A DNA stretch of 64,000 nucleotides from contig JAAONU010000016.1 in NCBI GenBank assembly GCA_012932295.1, positions 43,617,241 through 43,681,240 of the forward strand, in the 5' to 3' direction. This document shows, piece after piece, positions 47,201 through 58,056 of this stretch (the first letter of the stretch is position 1; each line of letters opens with the position of its first letter). The translations under genes and the position numbers were made by a program. The notes beneath the pieces are model-generated. The model saw only the letters and a list, made by a program, of their open reading frames with translations, was not told the origin of the DNA and did no database searches. Source of the DNA: Cyclina sinensis (Eukaryota > Mollusca > Bivalvia > Venerida > Veneridae).

Positions 47201-50200
47201 TACAACTAAATGAAGGGTTGAAAAAAACTGACCCGATTGTTGGTAAAAAGTCCATTACACACAAATTACTTTTTGAGTACACGTATCTGATTCAACATCA
47301 TTAAGTTAATAATATTGTAGAATCAAAATAGAATAAAGCAACTTGTAAAAATCTTATGAGAAAGAGTGAAAAAATACAGAAGCTCCTTTTCATCACACGA
47401 ATATTTTTTTTGCTAATAATACTTCAGATTTTCATCAAGCAAGATTTCCTAAAGCAATATAATAAAATTGTTATGGATCAGTTATAACGAGTATTTTTGA
47501 TCAGAAAATATATTTCTTCATACTATTGCCGATCAGACTTGTGATTAGTGTTTGTTTCAATAAATATCAAAAATCCTATTATCTGTTTTTGTTTGTTTTC
47601 ACAGTAAACAAATACTTAGAATGCATCAAAACTTGCGTAGATTAGTGGTTAGTCAGCGCAGAACAGAACAGAACGAAAACAGATATTTTTTTTGGCATTT
47701 AATGCTTAAATGCATGTATATATAGTCATGGACTTGCAAATTCAGTGGAGCAAACGGTTAACAGTATGCTGGAAGAACAAAACAACCACAATAGAAAACA
47801 TCTAACATCCTGATTTGATAGTTTACTAACTGCAGATGTTTTTCTGACGTCCTCAGTGGTGTAGTGTAATCCTCTGATTTTGTTTTTTTTATTCTCCATT
47901 ACTTTGATTAAATATTGTGCTCAGATAAGCTTATTAAATATCAACATTTACATAATAAATTTAGGTATAAAGAAAGGGTGCACACATTTTAAGTAGTTTG
48001 TGAGTTTGAGTATAAGATGCCCGAAATGTACTTGCGTATATTTTGGTTTAAGCTACTGTTTCTGTAGAAAATAATGAAACAATTCACGTATCTAAAATAT
48101 CCAACATTTGAAAGTGAACACATATATGTAAGCTTTATATGTCAATATGATAATATGATATTTTTTTATTTATATATTTTTTTATCATAATTCTGATTTG
48201 TCAGTTGCATTTTTATGTTTGTATTTATCAAAATATCTGTATTGAACTGTTTGAAATTAAAATTCTTGTCGGTGAACCCATGTTTGGTTATGATTAGAGA
48301 CAAAAAATTATATTAAAAATGCAGTATTGATATCGTGTTCGAGAAGTTTTCAAACGTATGGCTAAAAAAGCCTGTTACAATTCGTCAAAATGTTAAAAAA
48401 ATGATTTTGCAATTTTTACGCCGTAAATTTAATAAAGTCCTTCTATCACATGAAAACTTTAAGTATTGGTACTAATACATTATTCAGTCAAGAAATTATA
48501 ATTTAAGATGTCATGATTATTCGACTAAATTTTCTCAAATCGGTTAACTTGAAACGTTAACAGCAGGCTCATATGGTAACAATTACTTAAAATATCTTCT
48601 TTGCATCAAGTGTTCAGTACAAATTTTCTTAAAACAAACATTTTACACTTCAGAATTTTCAGTTGTGTAAATAACCGAGTTCTCAATGAATGCTGGATTA
48701 TATTAGTCTAGATACTGGAACAAGAAACTTTAATTTGTAAATCTGTAAAACTTTAGTTTGTAAATATCTTTGCACTACATCTATCCTATGTCGACAAACA
48801 TAGTCTCATGGTTCATTGGCCCAGTGATTCCAAGGAATAACACGAAATTGTACAAATTTATAAACACAGGGTACACACTCTTTAAGATAAAACAGACAAA
48901 CAAATAATGCATGGGTCTTTTATACAAGAAAAATTTTGGCTGGTAAATGGACGATTTTGTCGCAAGAAGCAGCACACGAATATATTTGAATGATATCAAC
49001 TAACCCGTTTATGTTAGTATTTGACTACAACAAATACATTGAAGGAACAATGCATATTGTGGTCTTGAACATCCTGATAAAGTAAATATATCGTTTTACT
49101 TGACATTTTGTGGCTGTTCTTTTAAAACAAAGATGATACGTCTCGGTATCAATGGTTAGTCAGACACACAATTTCTTTAGATATATTACAAAATGTTTAC
49201 AAATTTGTACAATTTAAAAACTAAAAGTCAGGATTAATCATAAAAAGAACCTGTATGAAAAATCGATTTGAGTTTCAGCCTTGACTCCAAGCACATTGAC
49301 GCATGTTTTGAGGGACTCTTGGGGAAAAAAATTAAATATTATCTTCTGTACGACTGTCTGTTCAGAGTTTCATTTATAGTGTTCGTTTGTGGAAAGAGCA
49401 AACCTTATGACAAAATAGTTAGCCATAAATGTAACGTTAAAGTGAAACACCTTTTCTTAAATACGTAGTACTGAAAACTTTATTTGTTGACAGTGTAGAA
49501 GATTCAATTGAACTTTTGAGGTTAACATTCCTATAATACGGAACAGAATTACTGCATTTATTCCAGCTTGCTTGGTAACATAAGAACTTGCATAATACTT
49601 GAATACTTTACCTGAATAACATCCTGCTATATGCTAACAGAATGCGCTATCATCTCATTGCAACTTCATTTGTTCCTCACCGACATAAGCAATATGCTGT
49701 ATGTTTAACTGCAGCTTTCTTTACTGACAACGCAATATGTTCGGCGTTCTATCGAACAGTCTTTAATAGTTATTCACTTTACGGTAAGCACTAAGCAGTA
49801 AGCATAATACGAGTTGCAATATTTGTGTTCATACTATGACAACAGATGGCTCTTTGTCGGTACATCCCTGTTATTTTCCGGATGGTCCCGCTATTCTGCG
49901 ACTAGACTTTTTTGCAGTTTTGATGTTTATTTCAATATTTTGTTTGCATACCAAAAATTTCGACTAAATCATAAATGGAATATCCTTAAATGCTACAACC
50001 TTGAAAACAATTTACTGTAGTGTAAAACTCCAAATAACAAACATGCAAAAAGCACTTATCCTTAAATAGTTTTAATAGAGCAAGAAGAAAGTTGGATGAT
50101 ACATTAAGCTACATGACATCGCATTTTTATTATTCCAACACAGTACAAAAGACGATGAAATAGTACAAAGCAAGATTGAATGAAGCGTTATGCAAGTTCA

Positions 50201-53053
50201 AAGGCCAGCAATCAATGATAGAATGATAGAGTTAAGCATACCGCAAGTTCCAATGAAACAAAGCAATACGGAATCAAGCATAATGCAAGTTCCAATGTCA
50301 TCAAGCAAGATGGACTCAAGCATAATGCAATTTCCAATGCCATGAAGCAATATTGAATTAAGCATAATGTAAGTACCAATGTCACCATGCAAGATGGAAT
50401 AAATGCAGTATTTCTGTTCATACTATTAACTTGCCTAATGGGGTGTTTATCAAGAGGTCAAAAGTCAACTGGAAATAAGAAGGGAATGATTAAATATACG
50501 CTGAATCACGACTATATCACGATTTCGCTGGCGTGTAGGCGTATACGCTAAATTCCACCCAAGTACACGCGTGACATTCGATTGAAATGTTTCGAAATAT
50601 GTATTTTATTGAAAATGGTTCTCTAAAAATACGTCTATTTCATTTTTACTTATTTCAGTGCCATGGTATATTTTGATTGTGTAGGAAAGCTTATGTAGAT
50701 CTTGTATGTATAGAAAATCGTTACTGCATATTTGATTGGCATTCATTAATCGTATTTTATTCTGGTAACACACTTTTACTGGGATGTAAAAATTCCAGTA
50801 AAAGAAGTTTTCAAACATTTGTTTTCTGTCTCAAACCTTTGTAATATATATTGCTTAGAATATCACATGTAACCTCTAACGTTTTACAGAGGACAATGAT
50901 GCATTATGGAAGGCAATTTCGACGATGCTTCATGAGGATGATATGAGTGAAGTCAGAAGTATTCTCAGTAAGACTGACAAATATACCGGAAATGAATACA
51001 CCGGAAGTAACATCAGAAACACTCAGCTTCATATCGGAAATGAAAGAAATGTGAAACACGATGAGATTGCAGATGTTGACGAAAACGAACTACTCCTTAA
51101 AGAAATCGAAAGGTTTTTGAGTTCGAAAAGGTAAATACCACTGTCCCCCGAATCGTCTGAACTACACGCTTGTCTAGCTTAAGTTCATCTGAGCACAAAG
51201 TGATTAGCTTCGGTGATTTTATGCCTAAATATTTTGATTTTGCCCTTACTACGTCATGCGCCAAAATTTTCTCAAAGAGCTTCTCTTTGAATCGCACTGT
51301 CAACATTGAAGTCGGTGTGGATTTCTAGTTGACATGGCAACGCATAAAAATATTCTTGTTCCAAAACGAATAGCACACTGAAATATTCGGCATATACCAT
51401 GAAATAGTGGTCTTCTCCAGGGATTGTACAAATATTTCCCGTATGGTAAAAAAATGGCCCCGCCTTTAGGTCACTATTTCGATGTAGATTCTTCTTCTCT
51501 GAAATAATTTACATTCAATATATATTACTATTACTTTTTAGTGGTATAATGTATGTAATGTTAGCACACAATCTTCCTACTGCTTTCTTCGACCTTCACA
51601 TTTACCTTAATGTCCTTTAGAGTAATGATATTCAGGTAGGTGTTATAGTGTAATCTGAGCCCTCTTTTTTGACAAGATTAAATCATTTTTTTAAAAACTG
51701 GAGTGTATCGTAATGCGGACGGATGTCAAGCTGTTTCGTTTCCACTCAATCACTTAAGGGAAAGTGTATTTCTCTACCTGATTTAATTCATCGTCGGTTA
51801 TGCGTGCCCATTTGACTAACAGCCCTTGGAAAGTTTAGTTATTTCATGTTGTGGGGATAGTGCAAGATACAGTAGACCCAATTCAAGACATACGCCGGGT
51901 TTTTTTACATGATCATTGAAAGATACATGTGACATCGGTCAAGTGCTTCATTCGAAGGTCAATCAGTTGTCTACGTGGCGGAGGCGTGGATCGAGCTTGC
52001 GACTCCTGGATTACCAGTCTAACGCGTTAGTACTGAACCACTGATACACCCAGGAAAAGGGTCTGATATTAAACTAGGAGTTAGAAAGAAACAAATTGTG
52101 TTTGCACTAGAGTTCAGTCGGCTCTAGGGAGTGCCAACAGTTTAGCTCAAATAAAAAACTTTCCCTCAACAGCTTTAGTTAGGAAAGAAATAGTGAGACG
52201 ACTATTATTTATAGGTGGTACAAGTTGAGATCGCTGTTGGGGTCGTGTGGTATTGGGGTCTCGGGTCAGTTTATTCAAGTTTAGGCCTACCAGCTTAGAT
52301 TTCACAAGTTTCGATCAATAACTTTAGACACCGTCTGAGATAGCATTTTAAGTCTATAAGTATAAGGTCAAGGTCACCAGCACTGATTAAAGGAGAAATG
52401 TTTCTACTCAATTGCTTTAGTTAGAAGGTAATGCAGAGTTTTGATGTTAATGGTGGATATAAAACTTCCCGTAAGAATTGTTTAGGAGTCAGTAGGATTA
52501 TGAAGATCAGAGAATTCCTGGAGTACAAGTCTAGCGCGTTACCTCTAGCTCCAAGGCTCAACTGCAATTTAATGTTATATATGTAGGTGTGAAAAAAAAA
52601 ATAGAGCTGCTATCAGGTCTTCAGTGACTGGCTTATTTTGTTAGACATTTAATTCGAAGAACATATTACATTGTCTGTTGAAAACTGAAGGTCGTCGACT
52701 GAAAACTTAGTTTTGTCCACTGAGAGCTTTATTTGTAAATTAAATAATCATTATTGTCTGATAACATGATGTAAAAAATACGTAACATATTTATGTCATT
52801 TGCAAGCAAACTGTTCTATATATTTGTCAGAGCACGAAAAATAAGGCAGAAGAGATGGCTACAGGATGACGCTGGTTCGCGGGGCACCAGTCCAACACCA
52901 AAGGCTCCCACGATATCGTCCTCGACATTGCCAACAACCCAGACGACCACGACTACGTCTACGACAACAACAACAACTGCTGCACCACCTAAAAGGTGCA
53001 TTATAAGGGTTTGGGGGAAAAAATACAATATTTGCTTGAACAGATGGTTTTGA
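44151..53053 (+). CDS. Copy C5 of secreted Thr-rich / C-terminal loop peptide family, intact
   Basis: Join 44151-44226, 50890-51130 and 52831-53053; about 179 residues, the closest relative of C4. The signal peptide is followed by a pro-region ending EIERFLSSKR, then ARKIRQKRWLQDDAGSRGT. RQKR fits a furin-type site. A Thr-rich linker and RCIIRVWGKKYNICLNRWF follow. The loop is C-X11-C and more basic than in C4 (KRC and IIRV against IRC and IISF). By eye the exon 3 proteins differ at 12 residues, against two in exon 1 and four in exon 2. Intron 1 holds the 34-bp array and a terminal-inverted-repeat element. Function is not known. Confidence 0.8.
45325..47240. repeat. 34-bp minisatellite in C5 intron 1
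   Basis: About 55 units of ACTAAACCGAGGGTTGGAGA + AAAAACATCATACA (34 bp; starts at 46345 and 46379). GAGGATTGG and GGGGGCTGG variants come in blocks, and some shorter units (ctggaaaaaatcattca) recur near 46.5 and 47.0 kb. Confidence 0.9.
49535..50425. mobile_element. Non-autonomous terminal-inverted-repeat element (0.89 kb), unit B only
   Basis: The left end reads ATACGGAACAGAATTACTGC, then ATTTATTCCAGCTTGC. The right end in reverse complement reads AGTATGAACAGAAATACTGC, then ATTTATTCCATCTTGC, so about 35 bp are inverted. Unit A has an empty site (near 34770, 'cattcatattaatcttgcc'). It contains no transposase. A 42-bp tandem repeat lies near its right end. Confidence 0.75.
50190..50400. repeat. 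42-bp tandem repeat inside the TIR element
   Basis: 'aagcataatgcaagttccaa' recurs at 42-bp steps (near 50232, 50274, 50316 and 50358). Confidence 0.85.
50890..51130 (+). CDS. C5 exon 2, acidic pro-region
   Basis: Same length and phases as C4 exon 2: acceptor gttttacag, donor AG|GTAAAT. It ends LLLKEIERFLSSK, with R completed across the junction. Confidence 0.8.
51183..51690 (+). repeat. Fragment of the dispersed repeat in C5 intron 2
   Basis: Orthologous to 35455-35960: 'gttcatctgagcacaaagtg' at the head, then 'ttgtacaaatatttcccgta'. Confidence 0.5.
51840..52055 (-). mobile_element. tRNA-derived SINE, orthologue of the 36.1-kb copy
   Basis: The minus-strand tRNA-like head spans about 52051-51983, with the same CTGGTAA loop and AGCTCGATCC box; tail 'gttgtggggatagtgcaagat'. 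Confidence 0.55.
52831..53053 (+). CDS. C5 exon 3, basic segment, Thr linker, C-X11-C loop
   Basis: The acceptor is 'tatttgtcag'. 73 residues, ending RCIIRVWGKKYNICLNRWF then TGA. Confidence 0.8.
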
Positions 53054-53263
53054 TAGAACAGTAAACTGGTACATATTTACTCTGACTGGGGAAAATATAA
53101 TTTCCAGGTGAACAGTGTTAGCTTTATTCAACAGTAGTACTGGACACAATTTTATTTTTAAGGCATTATTGCACTGTTATATCTTTAATTCTAAGTATGC
53201 ACGAGCGTGAAACAAAACGTGTTAAACAATTTTCTATTAGTCATTAATTTGAACGTTTTTTGT

Positions 53264-53269
53264 AATAAA
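53264..53269 (+). terminator. Poly(A) signal of C5
   Basis: AATAAA lies 211 bp past the stop, at the position equivalent to that of C4. Confidence 0.55.
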
Positions 53270-53430
53270 TGTACCGGCATCTTATGTTACCAGATGTATT
53301 GTTGTTTCATATACTAGTACCCCCGTATCTTTATAAGTTGTTGTTTGCTAACACACGTAAATAGTTAAGTACACTTTGAGCTTGTCCACACACACAGCAA
53401 TCATTATATTTAGTAACTGCAGTTGTAAAT

Positions 53431-53904
53431 GGCATTTATGGCGCAACAGCAATAAGAAACAATTTTGACTAGTGTCTTAAAATGAGTTAATGACAGTGTC
53501 GCAATCAGTATACTCTTAAATTTTACACAGTTTGCCTTTACGTCGAACTTCTAAGTCATTGGAACAACGCCCTCTCCGTTGTCCATGACGCTGTGTTCAC
53601 TGGTCTGTTTACAAATACCGTCTCTATTGCCTAGCCACCTTGTTTATGACATTCGGTGTGCCATAAGGGTTAAAAGGGCAATTCTTTATTCCTGTAAGCA
53701 GTGTATCTTGAATTCGAATGTTTCATTCAAAATTTCTGGTAAAAGGTTGCAAATATATCAGTTTAAAGACATTTTAAGTACTTGTACTTGTCTGACACTC
53801 AAAGAAGGACCAAAAGTTCTACTAATGTCGTGAAGAGTCGCCTTCCCTTTATATGTTACATTCTTCTGATGACTCAAAGATTCACATACATATCATAATT
53901 AAGA
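53431..53904. other. Sequence between unit B and the inverted repeat
   Basis: An 84-codon frame at 53579-53833 has no recognisable motif. Nothing else is seen. Confidence 0.4.
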
Positions 53905-55110
53905 CAGTCATAGTTTTGTATGGAACGCCATTTCTGTCTTAATATCACTAGTGTCGATGTGTGTAGTACATTCATCAATACGTTCTGTCAAGCCTTCTAT
54001 ACGTTAAGTACAATCGTCATTATGTGCAGACGTTACAGCATTTCGTGCTGTAATAACATCTTTATTTGGAGTGGTAACAGTATTACGTGCAGTTGTATCG
54101 TCATTACATGTAGTACTTACATCATTATGAGCAGTAGTTACAACATTACGTGAAGTGAAACAAGCATTATGTTCTTTCCAGTATTCTTTACGCCCGGTAC
54201 ATTCGTCATTATGTTTCGTACTTACATTATTATGTGCAGTAGTTACAGCATAACATGTAGTGAAACAAGTATTATGTTCTTTCCAGTATTCTTTACGCCC
54301 GGTACATTCGTCATTATGTTTGGTACTAACATTATTATGTGCGGTAGTTACAGCATAACATGTAGTGAAAAAAGTAATATGTTCTTTCCAGTATTCTTTA
54401 CGCCCGGTACATTCGTCATTATGTTTGGTACTTACATTATTATGTGCGGTAGTTACAGCATAACATGTAGTGAAACAAGTATTATGTTCTGTCCATTATT
54501 CCTTATACCCGGCACATTCGTCATTATGTTTGGTACTTACATTATTATGTGCGGTAGTTACAGCATAACATGTAGTGAAAAAATATTATATTCTTTCCAG
54601 TATTCTTTACGCCCGGTACATTCGTCATTATGTTTGGTACTTACATTATCATGAGCAGTTGTTACAGTATTACGTTCAGTAAAATAAGTTTTATGTTCTG
54701 TTCAATATTCCTTACGCCCGGTACATTCGTCATTATGTTTGGTACTTACATTATTATGTGCCGTAGTTACAGCATTACGTTCAGTAAAGTAAGTTTTATG
54801 TTCTGTCCAATATTCAATACGCCCGGTACATTCATCATTATGTGTGTTACTTATGCAATTTCAAGCAGCAGTTACAACATTACGTTCAGTGAAACAAGCA
54901 TTATGTTTTTTCCATTATTACTTACGTCCGGTACATTCGTCGTTATATTTGGCACTTACCTTATTATGTGCGGTAGTTACAACATTACGTTCAGTGAAAC
55001 AAGCATTATGTTCTTTACAGTATTCCTCACCCCCGGTATATTCGTCATTATGTTTGGTACTTACAATATGAAGTGCAGTTCTAACAACATTACGTTCAGT
55101 GAGTAGAGTT
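53905..55110 (+). repeat. 105-bp minisatellite, left arm of a large inverted repeat
   Basis: The unit is 105 bp ('attatgttctttccagtatt' at 54166 and 54271). The flanking 'tatggaacgccatttctgtc' and following 200 bp reappear inverted at 56.4-56.6 and 57.7-57.9 kb. Because 105 is 35 codons, two frames stay open and spell 35-residue repeats (GTFVIMFGTYIIMCGSYSIT). Confidence 0.85.
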
Positions 55111-55289
55111 TAGGTACTGTACAATCTTTTTTGTCGATCGGTATATTTGACAGAATTTGCTGTACAATTTTCTTTACGTTCTGCTTGTACAACATTATGC
55201 TCGGTAGTTTCGTCTTTTCGTTCTGAAGATTTATTTATCTTGGAACATTTGTCACTGACACCGTATGACTTAATTGATTATGCACGAGG

Positions 55290-55418
55290 ATGGCGGAGGT
55301 AAAGGAATTATTGAAAGAAATTGAGATGCAAAGCTATTTTTTTAATTTTCATAAAGAAAATATTGACAAATTATATATATGCGATGCATTATCAGATGCA
55401 GATCGGATTAATGGATAG
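55290..55418 (+). CDS. Short open frame resembling the start of a SAM domain
   Basis: Between the arms an ATG opens 42 codons: MAEVKELLKEIEMQSYFFNF, then HKENIDKLYICDALSDADRI, NG and stop. The pattern (LL..IE....YF..F....ID.L..) resembles helices 1-3 of SAM domains. From about 55404 the sequence is the 105-bp repeat ('ggattaatggatagaacataatgc'), so the frame runs into the array and ends. It may be the broken first exon of a gene overrun by the repeat, or a fortuitous frame. No splice donor is obvious. Confidence 0.35.
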   Translation: MAEVKELLKEIEMQSYFFNFHKENIDKLYICDALSDADRING

Positions 55419-56800
55419 AACATAATGCTTGTTTCACTACACGTAATGCTGTAACTACCGCTTGCAAGTGCATGAGTAACACACATAATGATGGATGTAC
55501 CGGGCGTAAAGAATATTGGACAGAACATAAATCTTAATTTACTGAACGTAATGCTTAAACTACCGCACATAATAAAGTTAGTACCAGACATAATGACGAA
55601 TGTGCCGGGTATAAGGAATAATGGACAGAACAAAATGCTTGTTTCACTGAACGTAATGCTTTAACTACCGCACATAATAAAGTTAGTACCAGACATAATG
55701 ACGAATGTGCCGGGTATAAGGAATATTGGACAGAACAAAATGCTTGTTTCACTGAACGTAATGCTGTAACTACCGCACATAATAAAGTAAGTACCAGACA
55801 TAATGACGAATGTGCCGGGTATAAGGAATATTGGACAGAACAAAATGCTTGTTTCACTGAACGTAATGCTGTAACTACCGCACATAATAAAGTTAGTACC
55901 AGACATAATGACGAATGTGCCGGGTATAAGGAATAATGGACAGAACATAATGCTTGTTTCACTGAACGTAATGCTGTAACTACCGCACATAATAAAGTTA
56001 GTACTAAACATAATGACGAATGTGCCGGGTATAAGGAATATTGGACAGAACAAAATGCTTGTTTCATTGAACGTAATGCTGTAACTACCGCACATATTAA
56101 CGTTAGTACCAGACGTAATGACGAATGTGCCGGGTATAAGGAATAATGGACAGAACATAATGCTTGTTTCACTGAACGTAATGCTGTAACTACCGCACAT
56201 AATAAAGTAAGTACCAAACATAATGACGAATGTGCCGGGTATAAGGAATAATGGACAGAACAAAATGCTTGTTTCACTACACGTTATGCTGTAACTACCG
56301 CACATAATAAAGTAAGTACCAAACATAATGACGAATGTGCCGGGTATAAGGAATACTGGAAAGAACATTATGCTTGTTTTACTGCATGTAATGCTGTAAC
56401 TACTGCTCATAATGATGTAAGTACTACATATAATGACGATACAACTGCATGTTATACTGTTACCACTGCAAATAAAGATGTCATTACGGCACGAAATGCA
56501 CTAGCTACTGCAAATAATGACGATTGTACCGAACGTATATAAGGCTGGACAGAACGTATTGATGAATGTACTGCACAAATCAACAATAGTGATATTAAGG
56601 CAGAAATGGCGTTCCATAGTTTTGTGATTTGCAAATCATCATGTTTTGAAAGCTCATGCTGTAATAAGTTTTCATGATAAGACCGTATGAAGTTACACCC
56701 GAGTTAAAGATTACCTGAGAATGAAGGCCACTTTTATTGTATAAAAATGTGATACCCAAATCTCTGAACTTTCAGTAAATTTACATATATTAGTTTACAG
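55380..56800 (-). repeat. 105-bp minisatellite, inverted arm, first copy
   Basis: The same 105-bp units as the left arm, on the opposite strand, followed by the shared non-tandem flank ('tagtgatattaaggcagaaatggcgttcca' near 56587). 55545-56800 is repeated directly as 56801-58056. Confidence 0.85.
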
Positions 56801-58056
56801 AACGTAATGCTTAAACTACCGCACATAATAAAGTTAGTACCAGACATAATGACGAATGTGCCGGGTATAAGGAATAATGGACAGAACAAAATGCTTGTTT
56901 CACTGAACGTAATGCTTTAACTAAAGCACATAATAAAGTTAGTACCAGACATAATGACGAATGTGCCGGGTATAAGGAATAATGGACAGAACAAAATGCT
57001 TGTTTCACTGAACGTAATGCTGTAACTACCGCACATAATAAAGTTAGTACCAGACATAATGACGAATGTGCCGGGTATAAGGAATATTGGACAGAACAAA
57101 ATGCTTGTTTCACTGAACGTAATGCTGTAACTACCGCACATAATAAAGTTAGTACCAGACATAATGACGAATGTGCCGGGTATAAGGAATAATGGACAGA
57201 ACATAATGCTTGTTTCACTGAACGTAATGCTGTAACTACCGCACATAATAAAGTTAGTACTAAACATAATGACGAATGTGCCGGGTATAAGGAATATTGG
57301 ACAGAACAAAATGCTTGTTTCATTGAACGTAATGCTGTAACTACCGCACATATTAACGTTAGTACCAGACGTAATGACGAATGTGCCGGGTATAAGGAAT
57401 AATGGACAGAACATAATGCTTGTTTCACTGAACGTAATGCTGTAACTACCGCACATAATAAAGTTAGTACCAAACATAATGACGAATGTGCCGGGTATAA
57501 GGAATAATGGACAGAACAAAATGCTTGTTTCACTACACGTTATGCTGTAACTACCGCACATAATAAAGTAAGTACCAAACATAATGACGAATGTGCCGGG
57601 TATAAGGAATACTGGAAAGAACATTATGCTTGTTTTACTGCATGTAATGCTGTAACTACTGCTCATAATGATGTAAGTACTACATATAATGACGATACAA
57701 CTGCATGTTATACTGTTACCACTGCAAATAAAGATGTTATTACGGCACGAAATGCACTAGCTACTGCAAATAATGAGGATTGTACCGAACGTATATAAGG
57801 CTGGACAGAACGTATTGATGAATGTACTGCACAAATCAACAATAGTGATATTAAGGCAGAAATGGCGTTCCATAGTTTTGTGATTTGCAAATCATCATGT
57901 TTTGAAAGCTCATGCTGTAATAAGTTTTCATGATAAGACCGTATGAAGTTACACCCGAGTTAAAGATTACCTGAGAATGAAGGCCACTTTTATTGTATAA
58001 AAATGTGATACCCAAATCTCTGAACTTTCAGTAAATTTACATATATTAGTTTACAG
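56801..58056 (-). repeat. 1256-bp tandem duplicate of the inverted arm
   Basis: Offset from the first copy by exactly 1256 bp ('aacgtaatgcttaaactacc' at 55545 and 56801), with only scattered differences. The duplication includes the non-tandem flank, so it is a recent block duplication and not slippage of one 105-bp unit. Confidence 0.9.

Larger units (their letters stand above)
47241..50889. other. C5 intron 1, 3' part
   Basis: Aligns with unit A 32411-35167 apart from the element at 49535-50425. No gene is recognised in it. Confidence 0.55.
41680..53430 (+). repeat. Segmental duplication unit B (carries C5)
   Basis: Collinear copy of 28392-41300. Unit B has its own 1.4-kb insertion (about 41940-43335) and a 0.89-kb terminal-inverted-repeat element (49.5-50.4 kb), and it lacks the unit A LINE. 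Confidence 0.85.

Noticed and set aside
55555..57666. 240-249-codon minus-strand frames in the 105-bp array as genes
   Set aside because: Two frames are open at once and the array is non-genic in structure; kept only as a low-interest finding.
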